A stretch of DNA of 6,750 nucleotides, from NCBI GenBank assembly GCA_937919075.1, contig CALFOF010000199.1, positions 1 to 6,750 of the forward strand, written 5' to 3'. The notes below the pieces were generated by a model. That model saw nothing but the letters and a program-made list of their open reading frames with translations, did no database searches and was not told where the DNA came from. Position 1 is the first letter of the stretch; each line of letters starts with the position of its first letter. Shown one piece after another: positions 1 to 6,038 of this stretch. Made by a program: the position numbers and the translations under genes. The DNA is from an uncultured Cyanobium sp. GTDB lineage: Bacteria > Cyanobacteriota > Cyanobacteriia > PCC-6307 > Cyanobiaceae.

Positions 1-1813
1 GCAGGCTCTCGGGCAGAAACTTCTCCAGCCCGCCCTGCTGTTGTCCGGCGTACTCCCAGCGCAGCAGGGCCACACGGCCACCGGCGCTGAAGGCCAGCAC
101 GGCCGGCTTCTCGCTCACCGCCAGGATCAGCCGCGCCGGGGCCGGGTGCTCACCCACCGGGGCGGCCTCCTCCAAGTGCAGGCGGCCGAGCAGCTGGGGC
201 CCCGCGATCCGCACCTGGCCATCGGCCTGGATCAGCAGGCGGCCATCGCCGGGCAGGGCGTCGAGCGCCTGCTGACGCTGCAGTTCGGTGGTGGGCCGGG
301 TGGCGGCGGCGCGCTGGGCCACCAGGGCATCGCCGCCGGCCACTAGCCGCGTGCGCCGGGGCGTGGCAAAGCGCTTCTTCAGGCTTTTGAGCTCCGCCAC
401 CATGGCGTCGAGCAGGGCCTGGCGGTCGTCGAGCAGGTGCCGCAGCCGCTCCCGTTCCTGCGCCAGTTCGGCGGCCTCCTGCCGCAGGCCGTCCTGCTCC
501 AGGCTGGTGAGGCGCCGCAGCGGCATGGCCAGCACCGCCTCGGCCTGCCGCTCGCTGAGATCGAAGTGGACCTGCAGGCTGGCCTTGGCCGTGGCCGCGT
601 CTTTGGCCGCCTGGATCCGGGCGATCACCTCCTGCAGGGCATCGAGGGCCCGGATCAATCCCTCCACCACCTCCAGCCGATCTTCGGTGCGGCGCAGGGC
701 GTGGTTGGTGCGCCGGATCAGGGTGTGTTCCCGGTATTCCAGGAAGTGGTTCAGGATCTGCCGCAGGCTCAGCTGCAGCGGCTGGCCCTGGACGAGCGCC
801 AGCATGATCGCGCCGAAATTGCTCTGCAGGGCCGTGCGGCGTTGCAGTTCGGCCAGCACTTTGGTGGGATCGCCGTCGCGGCGTACCTCCACCACCACCC
901 GCATGCCATCGCGGTCGCTCTCGTCGCGGATGTCGGCGATGCCACCGATTTTGCCGCCGTTGACCTGCTCGGCCAGCTTCTCGATCCAGCCCGCCTTGCT
1001 CAGCTGGTAGGGAAGTTCCGTGATCACCACGGCGCCACGGCGGTGGCGTCCCTTGCCGGGCTGTACCTCCTCGATGTGGGCCACACCACGCATCGGGATG
1101 CTGCCGCGGCCATTCAGGTAGGTGTCGCGCACGCCGCTGCCGGTGAGCACTTCGCCGCCGGTCGGAAAGTCGGGGCCGGGCACCAGTTCGAGCAGCTTCT
1201 CGTCGCTGAGATCGGGCTTACGGATCAGGGCGATCAGGGCGTCCACCACTTCGCCCAGGTTGTGGGGCGGAATGCTGGTGGCCATGCCCACGGCGATGCC
1301 CGAGCAGCCATTCAGCAGCAGGAAGGGCAGCTGGGCCGGCAGCACGGTCGGTTCCTGCTGGGAGGAATCGAAGTTGGGGGCAAAATCAACCGTGTCGTTG
1401 CCGATTTCATCGAGCAACCCCTGGTTGGCGATCGGCGCGAGGCGCGTTTCTGTGTATCGCATTGCCGCCGGAGGGTCGTCGTCGACCGAGCCGAAGTTGC
1501 CGTGGCCGTCGAGCAACGGATGGCGGCTGGCGAACGTTTGCACGAGGCGCACGAGCGCGTCGTAGACGGCCTGATCACCGTGGGGGTGGTACTTGCCGAG
1601 CACATCCCCCACCACCCGGGCGCATTTGCGATAAGGCCGATCCGGGGTGAGGCCCAGCTCGTGCATGGCAAACAGGATGCGGCGCTGCACGGGCTTGAGG
1701 CCATCGCGCACATCCGGCAGGGCCCGGCCCACGATCACGCTCATGGCGTATTCGAGGTACGAGCGCTGCATCTCCTGATGCAGGGAGATCGGTTGGACGC
1801 GCTCCTCTGCCAT
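1..1813 (-). CDS. gyrA: Type IIA DNA topoisomerase subunit A (GyrA/ParC-like), C-terminus cut by window edge
   Basis: The DNA breakage-reunion subunit of gyrase or a topo IV-like enzyme. It pairs with a GyrB/ParE ATPase to pass one duplex through another and control supercoiling. Reading leftwards from ATG at 1813, 604 codons are open to the edge, against roughly 750-880 residues for a whole protein. Visible landmarks are [20 protein letters not shown] (residues 19-38), the quinolone-region motif [12 protein letters not shown] (74-85), and [10 protein letters not shown] (116-125) with catalytic Tyr120. [19 protein letters not shown] (168-186) follows, then the long coiled-coil/tower region (about 350-480). 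Residue 81 is Gln where E. coli GyrA has Ser83; Asp85 matches Asp87. After residue 485 the start of the C-terminal propeller is visible, but no GyrA box (QRRGGKG-like) is seen at its usual place, which favours the second, ParC-like cyanobacterial paralogue. The missing C-terminus prevents a final gyrA/parC decision. No strong Shine-Dalgarno precedes the ATG, but conserved sequence begins about 20 residues in, supporting this start. Confidence 0.93.
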   Translation of the reverse strand, partial: MAEERVQPISLHQEMQRSYLEYAMSVIVGRALPDVRDGLKPVQRRILFAMHELGLTPDRPYRKCARVVGDVLGKYHPHGDQAVYDALVRLVQTFASRHPLLDGHGNFGSVDDDPPAAMRYTETRLAPIANQGLLDEIGNDTVDFAPNFDSSQQEPTVLPAQLPFLLLNGCSGIAVGMATSIPPHNLGEVVDALIALIRKPDLSDEKLLELVPGPDFPTGGEVLTGSGVRDTYLNGRGSIPMRGVAHIEEVQPGKGRHRRGAVVITELPYQLSKAGWIEKLAEQVNGGKIGGIADIRDESDRDGMRVVVEVRRDGDPTKVLAELQRRTALQSNFGAIMLALVQGQPLQLSLRQILNHFLEYREHTLIRRTNHALRRTEDRLEVVEGLIRALDALQEVIARIQAAKDAATAKASLQVHFDLSERQAEAVLAMPLRRLTSLEQDGLRQEAAELAQERERLRHLLDDRQALLDAMVAELKSLKKRFATPRRTRLVAGGDALVAQRAAATRPTTELQRQQALDALPGDGRLLIQADGQVRIAGPQLLGRLHLEEAAPVGEHPAPARLILAVSEKPAVLAFSAGGRVALLRWEYAGQQQGGLEKFLPESL

Positions 1814-1873
1814 CCGGTTCGGGGGTCTGGGGGCGGAAGTGGCTCAGCCTACAGATCCTGCCTGGCGGGGCTC

Positions 1874-1890
1874 AGCGGTCGGTGACCGCT
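1874..1890 (-). other. Perfect hairpin overlapping the TPR stop codon
   Basis: AGCGGTC, a 3-base loop, then GACCGCT form a perfect 7-bp stem that starts on the last bases of the TPR gene's stop codon, between it and gyrA. No run of T follows on the minus strand, so this is not a classic intrinsic terminator. It could be an mRNA 3'-end stabiliser, a weak attenuator between the TPR gene and gyrA, or chance in GC-rich DNA. The structure is seen; the role is a guess. Confidence 0.35.
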
Positions 1891-2792
1891 CAGGAGGAGG
1901 GTTCCTCTTCTGTCTCCATGCTGCCGGAGGCGTTGGCATTGGCCCTGTCCACGGCCCCCTTCAGATCGGGATGGCTGAGCAGGGTCTTGGCGCTGGCCCG
2001 CAGGCGGGGGCCCCAGAGCTGTTCTTTCTGATAGGCATCCAGCACGTAGTTGGGTTCAATCGCCAGGGCCTCGCTGGCAAGTTGACGCGCCTCGCTCTGG
2101 CCGGGCGGGGTGGCGGCCAGACCAACGGCCAGCGCCAACATCGGCTCCGCCGCCTTGGCATTGATCTGCAGGGCATGGCGCCAGCGATCGATCGCCTCGC
2201 CGCGTCGGCCCAGTTCGTAGAGCACCAACCCCTGGTTGTTGATCGCCTCCCAGAAGCCCTTGCGCAGCCCGGAGGCGCGCTCGAAGGCCTGCAGGGCTCC
2301 TTGGGGGTTGTCGAGCAGCAGCTGGGCGTTGCCGAGATCGAAATGGGCGCCGGCATTGCGGCCATCCAGCCGCAGGCCCTGCTCCAGCAGCCCCACCGCC
2401 TGCTGCGGCTCACCACCGCGCAGGGCCAGGGAGCCTTCAGCAAACCAGATGCCAGGGTTGCGTGGATCGAGCTGCTTGGCCCGCGCCAGCGACGCTGACG
2501 CTTTTTTGCTCTGGTTGCTGCGCAGCTGAGCTTCCGCCAGCAGCACCCAACCGCGGGGGTCGGCAGGCAGCAGCTGCACGGTGAGGGCCGCCAGTCGGGC
2601 CGCATCTTCCGCCTGGCCCAGGCGCAGCAGGCGGCTGGCCGCCTGGGCGATGCCAAGACCGGCCGCTTCCAGCTCCGTGCTCTGTGGCACGTAGGCGTAA
2701 GGAACCAGCGCGAAGGCCGGTGGCACCGGCCCTAAAGCAACGGAAAACGTGAACGGTGCTGCCGTGAGACTCGCCAACCAGCGCGGGGCCAT
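1890..2792 (-). CDS. Secreted TPR-repeat protein
   Basis: A 300-residue tetratricopeptide-repeat protein, probably exported to the periplasm or thylakoid lumen as a protein-binding scaffold; its partner is unknown. The N-terminus looks like a signal peptide: one Arg at position 4, a hydrophobic stretch at about 6-27, and a likely signal peptidase I site after AFA at residue 28. Six helix pairs with near-perfect 34-residue spacing follow, at about 49-82, 83-116, 117-150, 151-183, 184-217 and 218-251. Several repeats end in the typical LDP/N or IEPN turn (QLDPRNP near 107-113, AIEPN near 244-248). The C-terminus is short and acidic (ETEEEPSS). ATG at 2792 lies 27 bp after the queG stop, suggesting co-transcription with queG; gyrA begins 76 bp downstream. 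A weak GGAA lies about 10-14 bases before the start. The family is recognised by fold only. From memory, a TPR gene occupies this position in other picocyanobacteria. No specific function is claimed. Confidence 0.88.
   Translation of the reverse strand: MAPRWLASLTAAPFTFSVALGPVPPAFALVPYAYVPQSTELEAAGLGIAQAASRLLRLGQAEDAARLAALTVQLLPADPRGWVLLAEAQLRSNQSKKASASLARAKQLDPRNPGIWFAEGSLALRGGEPQQAVGLLEQGLRLDGRNAGAHFDLGNAQLLLDNPQGALQAFERASGLRKGFWEAINNQGLVLYELGRRGEAIDRWRHALQINAKAAEPMLALAVGLAATPPGQSEARQLASEALAIEPNYVLDAYQKEQLWGPRLRASAKTLLSHPDLKGAVDRANANASGSMETEEEPSS
2184..2195. repeat. 12-bp perfect palindrome GCGATCGATCGC inside the TPR gene
   Basis: The site is its own reverse complement and encodes Ala-Ile-Asp-Arg (about residues 200-203) in the fifth TPR. 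It resembles two overlapping halves of the HIP1 octamer but is not HIP1. In a coding region built from GCG, ATC, GAT and CGC codons it may be coincidence. Confidence 0.3.
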
Positions 2793-2819
2793 GCCGGGCG
2801 TTCCATTCCAAAACCCACT

Positions 2820-3851
2820 TTAGATCGGCACTTCTCTGCTTTCACAGGCGGATTCCCTCTCCCTGCCCCCTGATCCACCGCCAGCCGTGCTGCCCTGCCC
2901 CAGCACCGCCAGAAGGTTGCGGCGCCACATCCAGGGCTTGATGCGCCGTAGGGCCGAGGCCCGCAGCCGCTCGTCCCAGTCGTCGTCGCTCCACTGCAGG
3001 GCCTCCTCCGGCTGCAGGTCGAGCATCCAGGCGCGGGGTTGCAGGTCGGGATCGCTCGACACGGGCAGCTCCTGAGCGTTCCAGGGGCAGACGTCCTGGC
3101 AGATGTCGCAGCCGGCCACCCAGGGCGCCATGGCGGCGCTGATCGCCGGCGGCAGCTGCGGTTCGCGATTTTCGATCGTGTGGAAGGCGATGCAGCGCCG
3201 CGCATCCACCACGAACGGTTCGGTGATGGCGCCGGTGGGGCAGGCCTCGATGCAGCGGCTGCAGCGGCCGCACAGCGGTTCGGCCGGGGCATCGGCGGGC
3301 AGCTCCAGGGTGGTGAGCAGGTGGCCGATCAGGAACCAGGAGCCGCGGCGGGGGTGGATCAGGTTGCCGTGCTTGCCGATCCACCCCAGGCCGGCCTGCT
3401 CGGCCCAGGCCTTGTCGAGCAGGGGGGCGCTGTCGACACAGGCGCGCCAGCGCACTCCAGGCGCCTGCTGCTCAAGCCAGCGGCCCAGCTGGCGCAGGCG
3501 GCCATCGATCACCCGGTGGTAGTCGCGGCCCCAGCCGTAGCGGGCGATGGCGGGTCGGCCAGGGCGGCGGGTCGCGGCCACGTTGTAGTTGAGCCCCACC
3601 GCCAGCAAGCTGCGCACCCCCGGCAGCAACCGCTGCACCGCCTCCCGGCGCGGATCGGCCATCCAGTCCATCGAGGCGTGGTGGCCTGCGGCCAGCCAGC
3701 GCTGCAGGGCCGCCGTGCGCAGCTGCATCCGCTGATCGTGCTCAGCGGCGGCCAGGCCCACGGGCGCAAATCCCAGCACCTGCGCCTGCTGTTTGAGCGC
3801 CACTGCCAGAGCCGCCGGAGTCAGGCCTTCCTGGTCGGGTTTCGATCCCAC
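2820..3851 (-). CDS. queG: Epoxyqueuosine reductase QueG
   Basis: A cytosolic iron-sulfur, cobalamin-dependent enzyme that reduces epoxyqueuosine to queuosine at wobble position 34 of tRNAs reading NAU/NAC codons, the last step of queuosine synthesis. It has 343 residues, within the usual family range. In order there are MDWMADPRRE (61-70), RYGWGRDYH (104-112), and VDSAPLLDKAW (139-149), where Asp140 aligns with the proposed catalytic Asp. GLGWIGKHGNLI (154-165) follows, then a ferredoxin-like cluster motif CGRCSRCIEACPTGAI (194-209), Cys220 with a nearby HTIEN (224-228), and GCDICQDVCPWN (247-258). Cys194, 197, 200, 204, 220, 248, 251 and 255 can supply two [4Fe-4S] clusters. The start is GTG at 3851: an in-frame TGA lies a few codons upstream, and the sequence just inside (LTPAALAVALKQQAQVLGFA) fits the family. 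The last 25 or so residues are a Gly/Ser/Glu-rich tail without family features. It heads the leftward queG-TPR set and diverges from the membrane-protein gene across 31 bp. Confidence 0.95.
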   Translation of the reverse strand: MGSKPDQEGLTPAALAVALKQQAQVLGFAPVGLAAAEHDQRMQLRTAALQRWLAAGHHASMDWMADPRREAVQRLLPGVRSLLAVGLNYNVAATRRPGRPAIARYGWGRDYHRVIDGRLRQLGRWLEQQAPGVRWRACVDSAPLLDKAWAEQAGLGWIGKHGNLIHPRRGSWFLIGHLLTTLELPADAPAEPLCGRCSRCIEACPTGAITEPFVVDARRCIAFHTIENREPQLPPAISAAMAPWVAGCDICQDVCPWNAQELPVSSDPDLQPRAWMLDLQPEEALQWSDDDWDERLRASALRRIKPWMWRRNLLAVLGQGSTAGGGSGGRERESACESREVPI

Positions 3852-3882
3852 CCGTAAAGTTGCGCATCGCCGTCATTCTGCT
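3852..3882. promoter_or_regulatory. Short divergent intergenic region between queG and the HpsJ-like gene
   Basis: Only 31 bp separate the two proposed GTG starts, too short for two ordinary promoters with leaders. Either transcription starts inside the opposing gene or the transcripts are nearly leaderless. A TAAAGT hexamer (3855-3860, plus strand) matches four of six bases of a -10 box, with no convincing -35. No strong Shine-Dalgarno is seen for either gene. Regulatory use is inferred only from the gene arrangement. Confidence 0.3.
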
Positions 3883-4533
3883 GTGATCTCCGCCTCTTCC
3901 GGACGTTTCGGCGTGCTGTTGCGCTGGCTCGGTCTCACTCTGGTGGTGCTGCTCGCCCTGCAGCTCACCTCCGTGATGCTGATCGGCACCTGGGAGGAGC
4001 CCACCTTCCAGCAGCTGCTGGTGGAACGCTTGATCAGCCAGGCGCCGATGGCGCTGATGGGTCTGCTGCTGATCCTGCTGGGCTGCCGCCTGGATGTGCC
4101 CCATGAGGGCCGCACCCCCTTGCGTTGGCTGGTCGCCGTGCTGGCAGCGGTGCTGGCGATCGGGCTGGCCCTGGCGGTGCCGGTCACGGTGAGCGCCGAT
4201 GGCTCGATCACCGCCCAGACGGAGCAGAACCTGGCCACCAAACGGGGCCAGCTGGAGATGGCCAAGCAGCAGAGCAGCAATCCCCAGGTGATTGAGCAAC
4301 TGGTGCGCCAGGCCGAGCAGGCGGGCCAGGTGCCGCCTCAGGCCACGCCTGAGCAGAAGCAGCAGGCCGCGCGCGGCTTCATCGACCGCCAGTTGCAGCA
4401 GATGCAGGACCAGCTCAAGCAGGAGGAACGCTCCAGCGTGCTGGCCCTCAACCAGCGCCGTTTCAACGGCACGGCCTCTGCTGTAGTGCTGGTGGTGGCG
4501 TTCGCGCTGGTGGCGCTCGCCGCCGTGCTCTGA
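3883..4533 (+). CDS. HpsJ-like conserved cyanobacterial membrane protein, function unknown
   Basis: A 216-residue integral membrane protein. Hydrophobic stretches at about 12-34, 54-69, 80-103 and 198-216 suggest four transmembrane helices. Between the third and fourth is a polar, Gln/Glu-rich region (about 110-192, including KRGQLEMAKQQ and IDRQLQQMQDQLKQEE) likely to form a coiled coil outside the bilayer. From memory it resembles small picocyanobacterial proteins labelled HpsJ family, after a hormogonium polysaccharide gene; that label does not establish the same role in a unicellular organism. GTG at 3883 is chosen because the first helix starts soon after it and earlier in-frame codons run back into queG. 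GTG at 3913 is a plausible alternative, and neither has a good Shine-Dalgarno. It is the first rightward gene and lies 80 bp before the DUF502 gene, with which it may share membrane location. Confidence 0.8.
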   Translation: MISASSGRFGVLLRWLGLTLVVLLALQLTSVMLIGTWEEPTFQQLLVERLISQAPMALMGLLLILLGCRLDVPHEGRTPLRWLVAVLAAVLAIGLALAVPVTVSADGSITAQTEQNLATKRGQLEMAKQQSSNPQVIEQLVRQAEQAGQVPPQATPEQKQQAARGFIDRQLQQMQDQLKQEERSSVLALNQRRFNGTASAVVLVVAFALVALAAVL

Positions 4534-4561
4534 GCCCCGGACGTTCTGTGGCGAGATGGGC

Positions 4562-4576
4562 CGCCGCTTAACGGCG
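4562..4576 (+). other. Small inverted repeat downstream of the HpsJ-like gene
   Basis: CGCCG, loop CTTAA, CGGCG form a perfect 5-bp stem about 30 bases past the TGA at 4531-4533. A run of six T (4607-4612) lies about 30 bases further on, too far for a standard intrinsic terminator. It may mark the transcript end or the 5' leader of the next gene; it is weak either way. The remainder of the 80-bp gap (4534-4613) shows only a poor promoter-like pair, TTAACG (4568-4573) and TAGGTT (4592-4597), 18 bp apart. Confidence 0.22.
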
Positions 4577-4613
4577 TCTCCGGTGCCTGGCTAGGTTGAA
4601 GTCCGATTTTTTG

Positions 4614-5390
4614 ATGTCCGGTCGTTCCGGCCCGCTCTTGGTGCAATCGAATCCCCGCCCTGATGAACCCCTGGGGGACCGGCTTCGCCAGGATCTCAAG
4701 AACGACCTGATCGCCGGCCTGCTGGTGGTGATTCCGCTCGCCACCACGATCTGGCTGGCCACCACGGTGAGCCGCTTCGTGCTCGCGTTTCTCACCACGA
4801 TCCCGAAGCAATTCAATCCCTTCAATACGCTCAGCCCGCTCCTGCAGGAGCTGATCAACCTTGGTGTGGGTCTGTTGGTGCCCCTGCTCGGCATCCTGCT
4901 GATCGGCCTGATGGCGCGCAACATCGTGGGGCGTTGGTTGCTCGATTTCGGCGAAGGCACCCTGCAGCGCATTCCCCTGGCGGGTTCGGTCTACAAAACC
5001 CTTAAGCAACTGCTGGAAACGGTCTTTCGCAGCAACTCCACCCGCTTTCGCCGTGTGGTCCTGGTCGAATACCCCAGCAAGGGCCTCTTTGCCGTTGGCT
5101 TCGTCACGGGCGTGCTGGGAGCTGCCATGCAGAGCACGTCCGATCAGCCGATGTTGAGCGTGTTCATCCCCACGGCGCCCAACCCCACCACCGGTTGGTA
5201 TGCGGTGGTCCCCGAGCAATCCGTCCGCGACCTCGACCTCTCGGTGGAGGATGCCTTCCGCACGATCATTTCGGCGGGGATCGTCAGCCCCGATGATGAG
5301 CGTGCTGGTCAGGGCAACCGCAGCTTCTCCAGCCTGTTGGCGCAGCTGCGCGCCCCCTTGTTCACCGCCCCCTCCTCCACCAAGGTCTGA
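4614..5390 (+). CDS. DUF502 family membrane protein (COG2928-like)
   Basis: A 258-residue membrane protein of the widespread DUF502 family, whose biochemical role is not established. Two hydrophobic helices are clear: about 31-60 (DLIAGLLVVIPLATTIWLA and on) and 80-101 (INLGVGLLVPLLGILLIGLM). They are followed by family signatures GEGTLQRIPLAGSVYKTLKQ (113-132), VVLVEYPSKGLFAVGFVTG (148-166), FIPTAPNPTTGWY (184-196) and a SVEDAFRTIISAGI segment (210-223). The hydrophilic C-terminal half probably lies on one membrane face. ATG at 4614 is preferred; an in-frame TTG at 4596 would add six residues (LKSDFL) without conserved sequence. No strong ribosome site is seen. The gene ends 26 bp before nusB in the same direction, so the two are likely co-transcribed, giving the DUF502-nusB-ftsY cluster. 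I recall the same neighbours in other picocyanobacteria. Confidence 0.9.
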   Translation: MSGRSGPLLVQSNPRPDEPLGDRLRQDLKNDLIAGLLVVIPLATTIWLATTVSRFVLAFLTTIPKQFNPFNTLSPLLQELINLGVGLLVPLLGILLIGLMARNIVGRWLLDFGEGTLQRIPLAGSVYKTLKQLLETVFRSNSTRFRRVVLVEYPSKGLFAVGFVTGVLGAAMQSTSDQPMLSVFIPTAPNPTTGWYAVVPEQSVRDLDLSVEDAFRTIISAGIVSPDDERAGQGNRSFSSLLAQLRAPLFTAPSSTKV

Positions 5391-5416
5391 GGGGGGCCAC
5401 TCCTTCTGAATGTCCG

Positions 5417-6031
5417 ATGCAGAGTCGCTCCCTTTCCAGAGAACTGGCTTTGCTGATGCTGGGCCAGGTGAGCGAACGGGTTCCGGCCGCCAACCTCTCC
5501 CTTGAAGGACTGTTGCAGCAGGCCCTCGCCAGCCTCAGCCAGTGCGTGCGGGAAGCCCTCGATAATGCCGCCGTTGATCTCGAACAGGCGCAGCAACAAC
5601 TGCTCGACAGCGAACTGGTCGATGCTGCCGATCAGGTGGTGCGGGTGCGCGATCACCTGCAGCGCGGTCTTGCCCACGCCGAGCAGGCGATCAACCGTCT
5701 GTCGGCGGGCCTTGAATTGCCGCGCCTGCTGATGCTGGCCGACCAGGAAGATGTGCGCCGCGGCGCGGTGGACCGGGCGCGGGCCGTGCTCGATCATCGC
5801 GAAGACCTCGATCGGCGACTCGATGAAGTGATGGAGGGTTGGCGGCTGAAGCGCCTGCCGCGCATCGACCGCGACATTCTGCGGCTGGCGGCGGTCGACC
5901 TTGACACCTTCGGCACGCCGGCGGCCGTGGCCTGTAGCGAGGCCGTCGATCTGGCCAACCGCTACAGCGACGAGCAAGGACGGCGGATGATCAACGGCGT
6001 TCTGCGGCGGTTCACCACCGCGGCCCCCTGA
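5417..6031 (+). CDS. nusB: Transcription antitermination factor NusB, extended form
   Basis: NusB binds boxA RNA with ribosomal protein S10 (NusE) and keeps RNA polymerase from terminating in rRNA operons. The protein has 204 residues, against about 130-160 for typical NusB. The N-terminal helix signature SRELALLMLGQ (7-17) and the C-terminal core are recognisable: Trp142, RLPRIDRDILRLAAVDL (146-162), VACSEAVDLANRYSDEQG (171-188) and MINGVLRR (191-198). The extra length lies in a helical, Gln/Glu/Arg-rich middle (about 30-130). ATG at 5417 is used; the nearby ATG at 5410 is in another frame. No clear Shine-Dalgarno is visible. It sits 26 bp after the DUF502 gene, and its stop is 7 bp before the ftsY start. 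The extended form seems normal for marine picocyanobacteria from memory, so it is probably lineage-specific and not an assembly error. Confidence 0.93.
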   Translation: MQSRSLSRELALLMLGQVSERVPAANLSLEGLLQQALASLSQCVREALDNAAVDLEQAQQQLLDSELVDAADQVVRVRDHLQRGLAHAEQAINRLSAGLELPRLLMLADQEDVRRGAVDRARAVLDHREDLDRRLDEVMEGWRLKRLPRIDRDILRLAAVDLDTFGTPAAVACSEAVDLANRYSDEQGRRMINGVLRRFTTAAP

Positions 6032-6033
6032 GG
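6030..6033 (+). promoter_or_regulatory. Ribosome binding site of ftsY overlapping the nusB stop
   Basis: GAGG starts in the nusB TGA and lies 5 bases before the ATG at 6039. It is the clearest Shine-Dalgarno in the window. It supports this ftsY start and suggests translational coupling of nusB and ftsY on one mRNA. Confidence 0.6.
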
Positions 6034-6038
6034 CAGGC

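Noticed and set aside
437..1885. A 482-codon open frame on the plus strand antisense to gyrA
   Set aside because: It lies wholly over a well-conserved topoisomerase gene on the other strand. The His/Gln/Ala/Gly-rich product has no recognisable domain and is typical of a shadow frame in GC-rich DNA.
3039..3857. A 272-codon plus-strand frame antisense to queG
   Set aside because: queG has all its catalytic and cluster residues in the opposite strand. The antisense product is low-complexity and unlike any family I know.
3793..3882. Upstream TTG start for the HpsJ-like protein
   Set aside because: It would add 30 residues overlapping the queG 5' end, with charged, non-conserved-looking sequence ahead of the first helix. 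GTG at 3883 is simpler.
4568..4597. Possible promoter TTAACG-18 bp-TAGGTT before the DUF502 gene
   Set aside because: Both hexamers match the consensus poorly, and such pairs are common by chance.
4338..5219. A 293-codon minus-strand frame across the HpsJ-like and DUF502 genes
   Set aside because: It spans two real genes and their gap on the other strand. Its His/Gln/Arg-rich translation looks like a shadow frame.
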